This document shows positions 29,941-42,800 of a DNA stretch of 64,000 nucleotides, one piece after another. Made by a program: the position numbers and the translations under genes. Numbering within the stretch: the first letter of the stretch is position 1; every line of letters begins with the position of its first letter. Under the pieces are notes generated by a model. It was not told where the DNA came from and did no database searches. It was given only the letters and a program-made list of their open reading frames with translations. Origin of the DNA: Antedon bifida (taxonomy: Eukaryota; Echinodermata; Crinoidea; Comatulida; Antedonidae); contig OY727103.1 of NCBI GenBank assembly GCA_963402885.1, positions 16,270,085 to 16,334,084 of the forward strand. The letters run 5' to 3'.

Positions 29941-32180
29941 AAAAACCATAAGTAACACTGAAAATTTTAAAAATACACAAACGGCGTTTCATAGTTATTG
30001 TTGGCTGGAAAAATAAGTGGGCTGGCCTATTGTTGGCTAGCTTGACAGAAGCCAGTCGTCGTGTGTGCTGCCCGACTAGTGATGGTTATTCCCAATGTCT
30101 ATCCTAGGCCTAGCATTTTTATTATAAATAAATTGAAAAACAACTCACCAGTCCTTCTACTTCTAATGTAATCGACTGAAGGAATTCCTGTTTTGATATA
30201 TTCCTGTCAATCAGTTTTTGTGTAACAAACTTGCAATGGAATCAATAATTTCTCGATAAAACATATCACAATTTTTTATTTCGCGGCTGACCATAATATA
30301 TTTCTATGAAGCGCCATTTACGCATTTATCTTTGTTATAATTATGTTTGTGATGGAAAGTTGGTTGCATCACACATTAAAGCGTTAATGGTTAAAGCCAC
30401 ATAAAAAAATGTTATGTCTACTTACCTCAGCTCCCTTGAATAATAAGATGTCAATCTTCACAAACAGTACTTTGAGAAAATAAACTTAAATGTGTTTCTA
30501 TAGCGCATACGCACAAAGGGTTGTCAACGCAACCATAACTTTAAATTGGTAGGTATGGTTTTATAGGTGCGGCCTATATTATTTATTAACTATACTGAAC
30601 TGTTTGCACAGTACTTAAGCCTACGTTGTATATGTATATATAAATGGCACTATGGCCACTCCATAAAAATGTTATGGAATTGAATTTGTATATATAACTG
30701 AAAAGAAAACTCACCAGTTTTGTTTCCATCAGATGAAAGATTCCAGTACGTACACACTAGAAGTCAGTCATTCAATTTGGTAATCAATTTTCAATAGAAT
30801 TTTTACCTAGACAAATTACGCTTTATTATTAACTATTAAAAAGGTTAACACGGTTCTTGATTAATGTCAATGACACGGATCAACATTATTTTTGGTGCTA
30901 GTGCACTTTTGCACCTGTATTGTGTAATTCTACTTCCAATTTCGCACCTTAATGTGACCACGCTAGATTATTGGGCATAAGACTGCCACTCAACATCGCC
31001 TCCGCGCAGTGGGTGAATTGTTTTTGAAGGGTTTTCAATTAGGTGCGAAAGTACAGTAACACGAGACAGTTGCGAAAGTGCCCTACGCCAACGTTGTTGT
31101 ATTATGCTCTTTCTGCGCACCATACTTATGTTTGTTGATATACCTTTACGGTTGATATTTTACATTCAAGGAGTTATTAAAAGTTGATTGTTATAGTCAA
31201 TAGTAACAGAGTCTCATTGATTACTGTGTGTGGAGCGTTGATCACAACAACGGCGCTAGTGCCTTATTTTTTAGAAGAAACTACTACTGTCCACCCAAAC
31301 GTACAGTATAGACAAATTGACACTACAGCCAAAGATAGGATCAAAGGACTGTTATGAGTTCATACATTGACATGTCGTTTGGTTCGATAGCCTTGGACTA
31401 ATTGACGATACAAACTGGGGATTCCATTTGAATCTTAAATTTTGGCATTTGAATACACTGTTTCCTGAAAACAAAGAGGAATCACGTATGAAACGCCACA
31501 AATGACTTTATGCTTTGTTGCTGCTAATTATGTGCTACTATTGCTATATGTACGCATACACTTGTTATATAAGGAGAACAAAATTATTCATTTTCTAAAT
31601 AAAGTTTTAATTTGTATAAAATAATATAGATATATAAATGTATATCTTACAAAAACTTAAAAATAATATAATTTCTTGAATGGGTAGCAAAACATTAAAA
31701 GAACAAGGTGAAATTTCTTTGCCATGCTGGCCTTGCAGACAGGAACAGAAATTAGCATGCTCTGCTGGGCACTACATGACCTACTAGATCAAAACCATCG
31801 CTGCAGGCCTACACAACATTCTGAAAAAGACAAACAAAAATGGTATACTTTATTATACGGACATTGCTTTCTTTGGGATAATAAAACATTTTAAATCCTC
31901 AGAAGAAATTATACTGTTCTCGAGGGATTATATTTTTCCAAAGCATGTAGCACGGATGCAAAATATAGTAATATAATATTTTCGATCCCCGGAATGGTAT
32001 CATATGTGATGCCATTTCAACCAATCACATTCTATTAAATAAATAGGCAAAATAATACAACACACTTCAGTGTATCTTTTCCACTTGGTTAATTGTATTA
32101 CAAGCCATTACAGTACAGAAAGAAATGACTGCTCCGTATCTACAGAACCTTTCGTAGCCTACATGTAGGTAGATCGTAAG
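29941..32180. other. Intergenic, no gene seen
   Basis: No exon or RNA gene is visible. Around 30300 there is a short resemblance (GAAGCGCCATTTACGCATTTAT) to the tip of the foldback family. Confidence 0.5.
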
Positions 32181-32199
32181 TCATTGTTCTCTGAACGTA

Positions 32200-33200
32200 G
32201 CCTACAAAGTGTTGTTCGCACCTACGATGTATTTTTATGATAATTATCTACGCGTCGATCGTAGGGTGGTTTGTAGGGTTAGTAAACACCATTGTCATGG
32301 ACAATACAAACAGAGTATTGTTCGCTAATTAAAATCCTATCTAAAGCTAGAAGACGTAAATTTTTGTAGCCGTCCTACGCATAGGTTATCCTAATTTGCC
32401 CGGACATCCGCTGGCGAGACGACATCAGGCCTGTGGGCCTCAGCTCAGGCAGAGAGGCGGCCTACACTATAAATTTTAATTTAATCCTACCTTGGGTTAG
32501 CAAATTATAAAAACAACACGACACCTAGGCTAGGACACCAACAAAATATATGCAAAACAAATATATATTCCATGTTAAGATTTAACATTAAAATTTAACA
32601 ATTAAATTATTATCACGACCACAATTTGGAGAGGGAACAGTTTAGAACTTAGAGAGTATTATGTTTCATGTCATGTGATGCAAAATCCATGTACACGATC
32701 TTAATTACTGTTTTGCAGCCACCCCTCTCGTCGTACAGAGTAAAAAAACACGTTAGAGGTTGCGGTAAAACAGAGAGTACAATATCACGTTTCATGTCAT
32801 GTGACCAAAAAAACTAGGTCTGTATTTTTGAGCGACCGACTGAACATTCTGATACTATTACGATCTTTTTTGTCGGCCTAGTTCATTGTGTTGGATCGTG
32901 TCTGTACGTTAACATCGTGGGAAATTTATATTTATATTTGCCGTTGAGTAGGTAAACACGCACGAAGGAAATGAGTACGATTAAAAAAATATATATTTCT
33001 TTGTAATTTACAACTTGGTCCTCCGCCAGTCAAAATTAACACATTAATTTTCACACCTTGTTACTTCACTAAGAACATCGTAGGGTTGTTTATTAAGGTT
33101 ACGAACTCCCTACGAAGTTTAGAACGTAGCTCATTGAAAGTTGTTTATTGAGGTTACGAAGCCAAACAATGTAACATACGTAACCAACAACATAGCCTAC
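32200..33200. mobile_element. Second copy of the 22.4-kb repeat family, inverted
   Basis: The complement of about 32230-33170 matches 22680-23360 in the same order of blocks. Ends are less clear than in the first copy and many small differences are present. The two copies therefore form a 10-kb-spaced inverted pair. Confidence 0.6.
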
Positions 33201-33861
33201 AGTACGAAGCATACTACTACGAAGCTACTTTGTAAGAAAAGTTGAAGTATTTTCTTTCTGTACTGTAGTTCAACTATAATGGCAATCTAACAACAAGACA
33301 CTCGAGCTTGCCTTGCCTTTGATCTTATGTCTGGCTGCGACAAATACCAACAGTACTGTACTATGTACATATTCCCTGCAGCGCACTGATCTTGTTGGAG
33401 CCACAGACAAACCCTTTGATCTACTCCGGAGCTCAGCATCCTGTTGTTAGATTGCATTGGTTCTACAGAATGGGAATTGATATTTAATGATGATAATGAA
33501 CAGTGCTAACAATTTCGCCATGAAAGGTGGACAGATCAGCAAATCATCTGTAGTGTACGCTATCTATACGTAAAAAATTGGAGCTGCCTTTTTTCAATGT
33601 CCTAACTTTGAACATCAATTTATTAAGTTAATACTCTGACAGCACGATTAAGTGCTCCAAAATAAACCATTATTAGGGAGCTTCAATTTGTGACAACTAA
33701 GGAACTACTCATGCATATTGCTGGTCGTGTCTAAGCATAAAATCCGCCAAAATTGAATGAATTAATGTGACGTAACTGTTCCTACGTCGTCGCATATCAA
33801 AAGCTTTCCATTACTTTTAATTCAGTACATACGGTAAATATTCTCCAAAACAAAAAGTAGC
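33201..33861. other. Short intergenic region 3' of the Tudor gene
   Basis: Downstream of the Tudor stop codon on the minus strand. No AATAAA was clearly chosen as the poly(A) signal and no other gene is seen. Confidence 0.5.
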
Positions 33862-36800
33862 TCAGCCTGGTACACAATTAGCATATCGATCATATTTCTT
33901 GGATTTCTCTCCGATTGGCTGTTGTTGGTCGTAAGGTTGAGAAGTTGCAAGACCTCTGTCGATAAGCTCCTGATGCAAGTATAAATCGTTTCCTGGTTGA
34001 CTGGTGTCTATTAAAATGACGTGTAAAGTTCTGCTTGCCATACTGAAATAAAATGACAAAATCTGATGTAAGAATAATAATAAACATGCAAAAAATATGT
34101 GTGTAGCTGAAGATTTAGGAAGGAAAGATCGACAAATCCTGTGTAAGATCAACGATTGTGTATGCCACCAAAACATGGAACATAAAGACAACTGAAGAAG
34201 GAATTTTGAAAGGAACAGAAATGGCCAATGTGTGGTATTAAGCAGGCAGAAAGGAGAAACACAAAGAAGCTCATGGATGGAACAATCATGGAAGTTGTGA
34301 GGAGGAGCTTGAGATGGATGGGACATAGTTAAAGAAAAGATGCATCAGTAAAGAGAGCTTGGCATTCAAAGTTGGAGGTAGAAGAGGACAGCCAAAGGTG
34401 AGGTGTAAAAATATGGTGAAGAAAGAAAGTAGGAAAGTTGCTTTGGAAGAACATGATGCGCAGACAGGAAGAAGTAGAGAGGTGATGTAGCAGCCTGGAA
34501 CGAGTGACAGTCAGTAACCCATTGGAAGAGGGAGAAAGCCGATTCAAATAAAAGATGATGATGATGACATTAGAACCCCTATTAAGGGGACACTTACATA
34601 TGAAATGAACAAGGGGAACACTTTTTAGGGGACACTTTGTTGTGTCCTGAATTTATATTAATGGGACATCGTCGAGACCCAACAAATTGTCCCTTAAATA
34701 GTGACATGATATTAAAGCATATTTCCCTCTCTTTGTTTTAATAGGAAAGTGTCCCCTTTATAGGGGTATCCAAAAACAGTATTTAGATTCCAACTGGATA
34801 CATACCTTGCCTTCACAAGTGCTACTAGGGTTTTATCTACCGTCAATTCCTCCATTACTTTTCTGAAAAGAATATCACAATACTAAAAATTCAAAAGAAA
34901 ACAAATCTAGACTTGTTTGTTGGTCTGTCAAAACTACTTTAAAACTACTTAACAGATTTTGATTAAATTTCACTATTTTGATAGACATTGAACCATGGAC
35001 TATTCTATTAAATTTTAGAGGCACACGTATTTGTGCGCATACTGCGCAGCGTACATAACATGAACTCCATTAAATATTTAGACATGATTCTGAATCTGTT
35101 TTCACGTTTTATACCTGTCAGAGCTCTAATTACGCTTTTTCTGTATAATCTATGCAATCTTACCTAGCTTCTTCCGTTTTCCTATCATTTACCGACACAT
35201 TGTAAAGAAAACACTCAACAGCTTGGAAAGGAAGGTGAAGAAATTGTGGAAGCATAGGTCGCACCGATGATTCGGGCACCACCTCCGAATTTCCATAATC
35301 TAAATAAAACACCTGTAAGCAAAAAAATGATTATTCTAATTATTCTAGACAAAACAATTCAAATAACTTGTGCTTGTTTAAGTCTAATAAAAGAAGTTAC
35401 AAGGGTATCTAGACAATTTTCTATATACAGATCACATGTGACACTGTGTTTACTTTAACCTTAAAATTAATTCCACGATATAACTGTAACATGTGACTAA
35501 CATGTTTAACTATATCATGAAACTTATAAGATTCTGAACAAATTAAATAGTGCAGACACTCGTGTGTTTTTTGAGTGAAAATATGCAGAAATATGCAAAA
35601 GTTTTTAGGGAGGATAATTAAATACCTGTACTGTGTTTTCCTCTGCATTTGTGGATGTGACTCTAGCTCTATACCATTTGTTGTCAGCCTGGTACTTGCA
35701 ACACACTAGTTCACCATCAGCTTTTAACAGTAAATCAGTGGTATGAGTTGTATGCGAAGACTTTCCATAAATATTGCTGATGGATATTAAAACAATAAAA
35801 TAAGATAAGATAAGATAACTTTTATTGATCCTCAAAAGGAAATTCATTGCTCGTCATAATAAACAAAGAAAACACAATAAATACAAATATAAGATAGATA
35901 TAAGATATTAAAACAATAGTAATAAGAATAACAATTTCCTTTTGTATATATACAATTCCAACAATCATTTTTCATGGTGCTGTGTACTTTAGATGTTACA
36001 CTATTTAATGACATTCTCCCCCAACGGTCACGTCATGTCAGTGCTGCCAATTCTGGTGCTCTTTCATCATTCAACAGTGGCTGTGTGAGCTAGTATACTG
36101 GGGTAACTCTTACTCGTCTTAAAAGATGTACTAGGTTCTTAAAGTGCACACAACCATATTGTGTACACTGGACCTACGGTTTATAGTCTTTATATCCAAA
36201 AAAACTTGTTTCACCAACAACCATGGCAGTGAGCCTTGAACCCTTACCACAATGCTATGGATTACGGTTCCACTGTCTTAACTGCTCGGCCACACAATAC
36301 AATAGAATGGGATAAAGTGTCCATGCAAAATGTATTCTGTCTTAGTGAAAGTATATACTTACTTTATCGACTCAACCAAGCTTTCCAGGGTCTCCCCCTC
36401 CTCCTCTAAAGCATGTTCATGCCGTTCTACCTTTACGTCCTGCAGTGCCTTGGCGCCGAATGGCAACTGAGCCCAGAAATGGCTTGCACTGTAGTAGGAC
36501 TTTACTTGCATGGCAACACAGCTGCCCTCGTCCGGTAGTGACAATGGATTGTCATTCCAATATGCATCTACAGTTTCTCTTTTGATTTCTACACAAAACA
36601 ATAATTGCAATAGTTTATCAAACTAGCTAACTCTATTTTTGCCTGGCCTATGTTTAGTACACATTATAGAAGGATTGTCTTTAATTAAAGAATTTGCTAA
36701 TACCTCTTTCATAAACAAACCTCAAGAGTTTGCACAGACTCACATCAACACTGTGTACCATGGCAGTGTGTGAAAACTCTGCAGTTGAAGCGATGTGAAT

Positions 36801-39800
36801 GAAAGGGGTATGTTTTGTACAGTATAGATTTGAAATAAAAATAAACAGTACTAACAACAATTAAAAGACATTTTAAGACATAAAAATTATGTAGAAAAGC
36901 TATTTTATAAAATTTTATTTAAAATACCAATTGTATATTTTGGTTTTTTTTGGAAAACAAGAAGATTTCATTACCTGAGGAATGAAGATATTGACAATTA
37001 TCACCTTGGTAACACAAGTCACCCATTGCATAAAATCGACAGACCTTATTAGTTACATCACTTTCTGAAAATAATAACAAAATCTTGCTGAGTAATATCT
37101 GTCAGAACTCATATACCAGCTATTTTAGTATTATTATGCCAACCCCATCCCAGGGTTGTATGTGAAGTCCCAGGGTTGTGGGTAAGGTCCAATGGGTTTT
37201 GGGTAAGGTCCAATGGGTTGTGGGTAAAGTCCCAGAATTTTGGGTAAAGTACCAGGGTTGTGGTAAAGTCCAATGGCTTTTGGGTAAGGTTCCAGGGTTG
37301 AAGATAAAGTCCTAGGGTTGTGGGTCAAGTCTTAGGTTTGTGGGTAAAGTTTCAGGGCTGTGGGTAAAGTTTCAGGGTTTTGGGTTATATGATATGATCA
37401 ACAAACCGGAAGACGACTATTTTCAAATAGTGTACGGTGCACAAATGCCTTTAGGAGTAAGCAACATGCCACAGGTTTCAACCCATACCTGCCACATGTC
37501 AGTTCAATATCCATACCATTACCCATAACAGCTCTCGAGGGAGCAGACGCAAGTAAATAAAATACTGTATATACATACTATAGCCAACAGTAGCTATGCC
37601 AGGATCATCGACATCAATATTATATGCATTCCGTTGGGATATGAAGTCCTCCATCATTGGGTTCCAATTATCTAGCGCCACGCTTTCTGCAATAATACAC
37701 GAGTTGACAGGTTGGACAGATGACGGACTTTCTGTTGTTGGTGCACATTCCTGTTTTAAATCTTTATGATCAATCCTAACAACTGGAATATCTGAAAATA
37801 CATTACATGTTGTTTGTTTGTATGTCTCACTGTTCAGTCTGCACTATCAAACCTTATGTGACAACAAAATGTGATGTACCAATATCCTGTATGGACACAA
37901 TTTAAAAAAAAAAAAAAATTCAAATTACTCATTTCCTTTTTTCAAGCCTTACCGCATTGTGCCTCAAACATGTCTGATTCAGCATGACCCAAGGTCACCA
38001 TCTGTTCATTGATGCATGACTGTACACCATCAATGACCTTTTTTAATATCACTTGGTGAATTACCATGCTAAAATAAAGCAAAACAATTGCATTCTATTA
38101 AATAAAAAGTACCTGTGCAAACTGCAGCAAGGTTTTCCTCTAAATTGACACTAATATTGTAAAAACATTTGTATTTTTGGAAAATCAAATATTTTTCTTT
38201 TCACATGCAGTATAACTACATTTTGTTTTCTCTTTAACCTAAACTTTTTAGGGTATATCATCTGATTATTTCGCTTATAAACTTCTACATTACAACAATC
38301 TAAAATAATACACCAATAGTTACTCTAATTGGAGTAACACAAAAACATTTAATACTGCAGTAACTGCAGTAGAATAATCTGGACATGACCACTTAGATCT
38401 TCCAGATAACTTACTTTGATGTTTCTTCGGTTGATATACATTTTGCTGAGATTCTTTGGAGGTACCCTGTAAGGTGAACAAACTGTTCAATGTCTTCTCG
38501 AGACCAACCATCTAAAAAAAAAAGCACACGTGGTGATGAATTTGATTTATTCTTTAAGCTTGGTTCACACTAAGACACAACGCAAGGATGTAGTTTATTT
38601 AATAATCCATCACTTCCAATTGGTCAAATTGTGTTCTTGCATTGTGTTCTAGTGAAAACAAAGCTTAACAGAAAATCACATAAACTAAAAATCTTAATAA
38701 ATACCTAGTTATGTTGGGAGACCAAAACTACAATTAGAGCTCTGCCTTTCTTTTAGTAATACACAATTTATTTCTTAAGAGTTGGTGTAACTATGCTTTT
38801 CTTTCAGCTCTTACAATAATGCATTGCAGTTTTAAAAGTTTTTTTTTTAAAAAGAAATCGTCAGACTAACCTTCTGTTACTGAATCTTCTTTCGCATCTC
38901 TTTTCTTTGGGTAAACATGAGAAAGCGAACACCTGATCACCTGAGGTGGCAGATCAAAGAACCAGGATGGTAATTTACGAATTTCAGATCTACGAACCCA
39001 CTCAGTATTCCCAAAATCCACATAGTGGATGAAAACCATCTCCACTTCTTGGTCAGACTTTTCCATTTTCCGCTTCATTTCAAGAATTTTGACTCGACAC
39101 CATCTCTCATCTTCGGAGTATTTTGCAGAACAAATGGCACCAACATCAAAGTTTGTATCAACGTCTTCAGATGAACTGGTGTTCAAGTAGTCATTTAGTT
39201 CATCCATCAAGTAATCTAATTTAGGTGCATCACTACTAATGATATGCGAGTAAAATTCTGTAGGACTGGTGATGTCAGAGACTGCAATATTGATGCACAT
39301 TCCTGCTTCAATTTTATCTTTTCTTTCAGCTAAGGATGTTGGCACTTCAGAGACCACCTTAGTTGTCTTTGCTTGTGGTACAGTTGCAGATTCGTTAAAA
39401 GGTGGTGATGTTTTAGGCAGCAAAGACTGGTTTGAAGTGACTGTTGGACGGTCCTTTACGTTTGTTTCCGATTGTGTAATGAAATCTTTCTGAAAAGATG
39501 GAATCCTGGGAGGTGCATTCTTCCTTGAGCTTATTCCAATTTGAATACCATCTTCTGATGATGCATCCGAGATTGATTTAGAGTAACTCGAAACTTTCCC
39601 ATGACCTCTACCTCGACCTTTTCTGACACCTTCTTCCTTTTTAGGGGCTTTCTTGATTCCAATATCCAGTCTTGGAACACTGAAAGATTTACTACTACTG
39701 GAAAGAGAGACGCCACTTGAAGATCTTAGCTTTGTACTCTCATCTTTCACACTTGCGTTGTCTTGTTTCAACCTACTGCATATCATCTTGGCTTTTGTAA

Positions 39801-42800
39801 TAGGACTAAGAACTTCTAGCTGATCCTCTGGTGTAGCTGGTGAGGAACCGATGTCTTGGCATTGTGACATAGAAAGAGCTACTTGTGGTTGACTATTACC
39901 TATATTGAAAAACATATAAATAGTCTGCAATAAAGTATTTTAAATTTGATAAATATTATATAGAGAGTTCAATTTAGCGTTAGGGCAAAAACACGAGAAG
40001 GCATTTGACTACCAATTTGAATTAGCAACACAGATAGAGCTGCCTTTGGTTGATGTAACACCTATATTGTGAAACAAAAAAACACTGCAAAAAAGTATTT
40101 TAAATGTAAACATTTTTATACTTTAAAAGACATGCAACATAAACAATGACTCTTACTAATTTTTTTCTTTGGTCTAGTGATCTGGCTAAAAGGAACAGCT
40201 TGTCCGTTTTTAATCATTAACTCAGCAACATTTACCTGAAACAATAAAAATGATATAGTTCAAATATCATTCATAAAACCATAGGTGTTCTGTTGGTATT
40301 TTGATACCAAAATAAATTCCCTGGCAAAATTAGAACTCAACTTTGTGTTCACATTTTGATGAGAATGGTGGCTATTTAAAATGGCTACCAACACCCCTGA
40401 TGCATGAAAAAAATAGTAACATATGATTTTGAGGGTCTGACATATTAAATTTTCAGTAAAGACAAACAAATGCAACATTAGAAAGCTGACTGGAATATGT
40501 TGCCGTCATGGCTCAAATATGTTTCACAAGGGTACCAATATACTATAGGTTTAAACTCATCAACCAGGTATTTTAAATGTAAGAACATAAGGCCAGTTAT
40601 CAAAAACATTACATCATTCATCCTATTATAAGCAAAATATGATGTTAAATTACACTGAATGTTTCCATTTTTAACAACACATAAATAGATAATATTGCAC
40701 TATATTACCTTTATTGTTGGTGACGTATCTTTATCTGTAAACACTGAATTACTAGCCTGGTTAGCCACGAGGTCATAGGTCAGATCAACCAACGGTGCTT
40801 GTGTACCTGGACGGAACGAAACTGTCGCAGTCAGATTTTGATTGACAACTAGTTTGACAAAAAATAATGTGTGCTCGTGGCTCCAGCTTTTAACACCTGG
40901 CGGCTTCACCTGAAAAAATAAAATAAAAAATGGAATTGTCAATTTTCCTTCGACCACCTAGTAAGATTATAAAAGAGTGATTGCATTACAGATGAAAACA
41001 ATAATTATGATTAATATAATATGTACAGTAGCTACATATAGCACTTTGCTCTTAGCCTCTTCACATTATTACTCCGGTCATTTAAATTAAACATGCACAG
41101 AGCTCCCATAATGTTGCAGCTAGTAATCAATGCAGTTGTATTTAACCCTACCAGGTACCCATTTTTACATCTGGGTGGAAAGGAGCAAATGTAAAGTGTC
41201 TTTCCTAAGGACACAAGCATTGCGACGAGTGATGTGAATGATATAAAATTCAACGCCTAATACACAATGCCACACACGTTACACACACTGCGCCATATGC
41301 CTCACAAGATGCAGATGATCACTGAAGTGTACCTTAGCTAGACCAGAACAGACTGCTTGTGCCTGCAAAGAGGCAAACTCTGGCAGTAGATATCTGAGCC
41401 TGTTTAGTGGCAGTCTTTCACAGTTTCCATAATCCACGTATACAACCTTTACCTCTACTTCTGATCCATTTACTGTAAGAGATTGTGAGATCAATATGGT
41501 GTAATCTATTTGGAAACTTTTTTCAATGAAAGAGTACATAATTATAATTCAAAACTTCTATCATCTAAAACTCTCAGGTTTTTTCTATAGTCGCCACAGA
41601 TTTACTTCTTCATCAGTACTTCTATGAATGAATGATTAGTTGGGAACATGAACGCTAGTTGATCATACCTAGTACCGTATTGATCGTACATCATTCGGGA
41701 AAACACCTTCTAACTCAATGCTAAAAAAAAAATAAATACTCAACAGAAAAACAATAAAAGCCTTAATAGAATAAGTAAGAAAACCTGTCCAGGCCAACTC
41801 AGACAGCATCATACGACGAGGCCCGACAAAACGTCTGTTATTATTATTTTATTCTTCATACTGGGTAGCATCTTCGGTCAAAGACTGTTATCGCTGAGGG
41901 CGCAGTGTATGATGAGTTTGTGACAGTGGATGTGTGTGAACTAGTACACCGAGGTAATCCCTACTTGTCTCGAAAGATGTACTAGGTTCTTTAAAGTACA
42001 CCAGAACCATGGAGCGAGTGAGCCTCAAACAGTTGCCAATGTTCACTTGGCCACACACTAGACTCGTCGGTGCTGTCTGAGTTGACTCCAAATGAGAAGA
42101 GTTGTCTAGAGAGAGCATCGGGCATAGTTTTTAGGATGTCGGGAGAACTATAAAACGTGTTTAATTTACCCCTGACGAGGCGACTTGTCAGGCCTCCTCA
42201 TACGACGCTGTCTGGGTTGGCCTTTAATAAATTCCCCTACAGTCAATGAGATTAGTGTCTTGTAGCATAGTCAAATATGGACATTAGCATGTCAGTGATT
42301 TTTAAAAATTAAATGCATAAAGCTTGGTTCCCACTAACGACACGAAATGCCCTTCCAATAATTGTGATTGCCCCCGTCTGCGTGAAATAAAACTTCGATT
42401 TTTGCAGCACCGTTGCATCGTCAGTTCCCACTTGTGATTACGCAGTACAGAACTTTACGTCAATACGTCATTGTGTTGTCTTATGTTGCATCGCTATTGG
42501 TAACCACACTTAAGCATACAAAGTATTATGTCAAGCGAGGTTACCAATATGATTCATGATATAAATAGAAAATAAAAAACAGTTTACCAGATGGATATAT
42601 ATCAATGATTCGAGTTCTGTACCAGCAATTGTCTTGAGTAAAACATGAACAACAAGCCATACCAATTACTGGTATGGTGAGACTGTCACCTTTGCCTCCA
42701 CCATAGGCTACACTAAATAATTAAGAAGATCGATATTTATTTATTTCAGCAAACAAAAGAAACAATTCATGCATAAAACAGTAAATATATATAAGCGTTC

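Larger units (their letters stand above)
33862..38511 (-). other. Tudor gene exons 9-17
   Basis: Exon 9 38511-38415, exon 10 38068-37953, exon 11 37791-37579, exon 12 37064-36975 (CCCH finger), exon 13 36588-36363, exon 14 35776-35626 and exon 15 35312-35164 (Tudor 3 barrel), exon 16 34862-34806, exon 17 34042-33862 (HVILIDTSQPGND then LIDRGLA, the usual end of an extended Tudor). Confidence 0.88.

Noticed and set aside
29941..32180. CRISPR array or prokaryotic operon structure anywhere in the window
   Set aside because: The repeats lack direct-repeat/spacer regularity, and spliced genes, SINEs and LINEs show a eukaryotic genome.
33862..34326. Single 154-codon minus-strand ORF starting at 34326
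   Set aside because: Only 33862-34042 is coding, as the last Tudor exon after a clear AG acceptor; the upstream part is a LINE tail in the intron.
40030..40110. Extra Tudor exon
   Set aside because: The candidate is 49 bp and would break the frame; it is better explained as a duplication of the exon 8 boundary.
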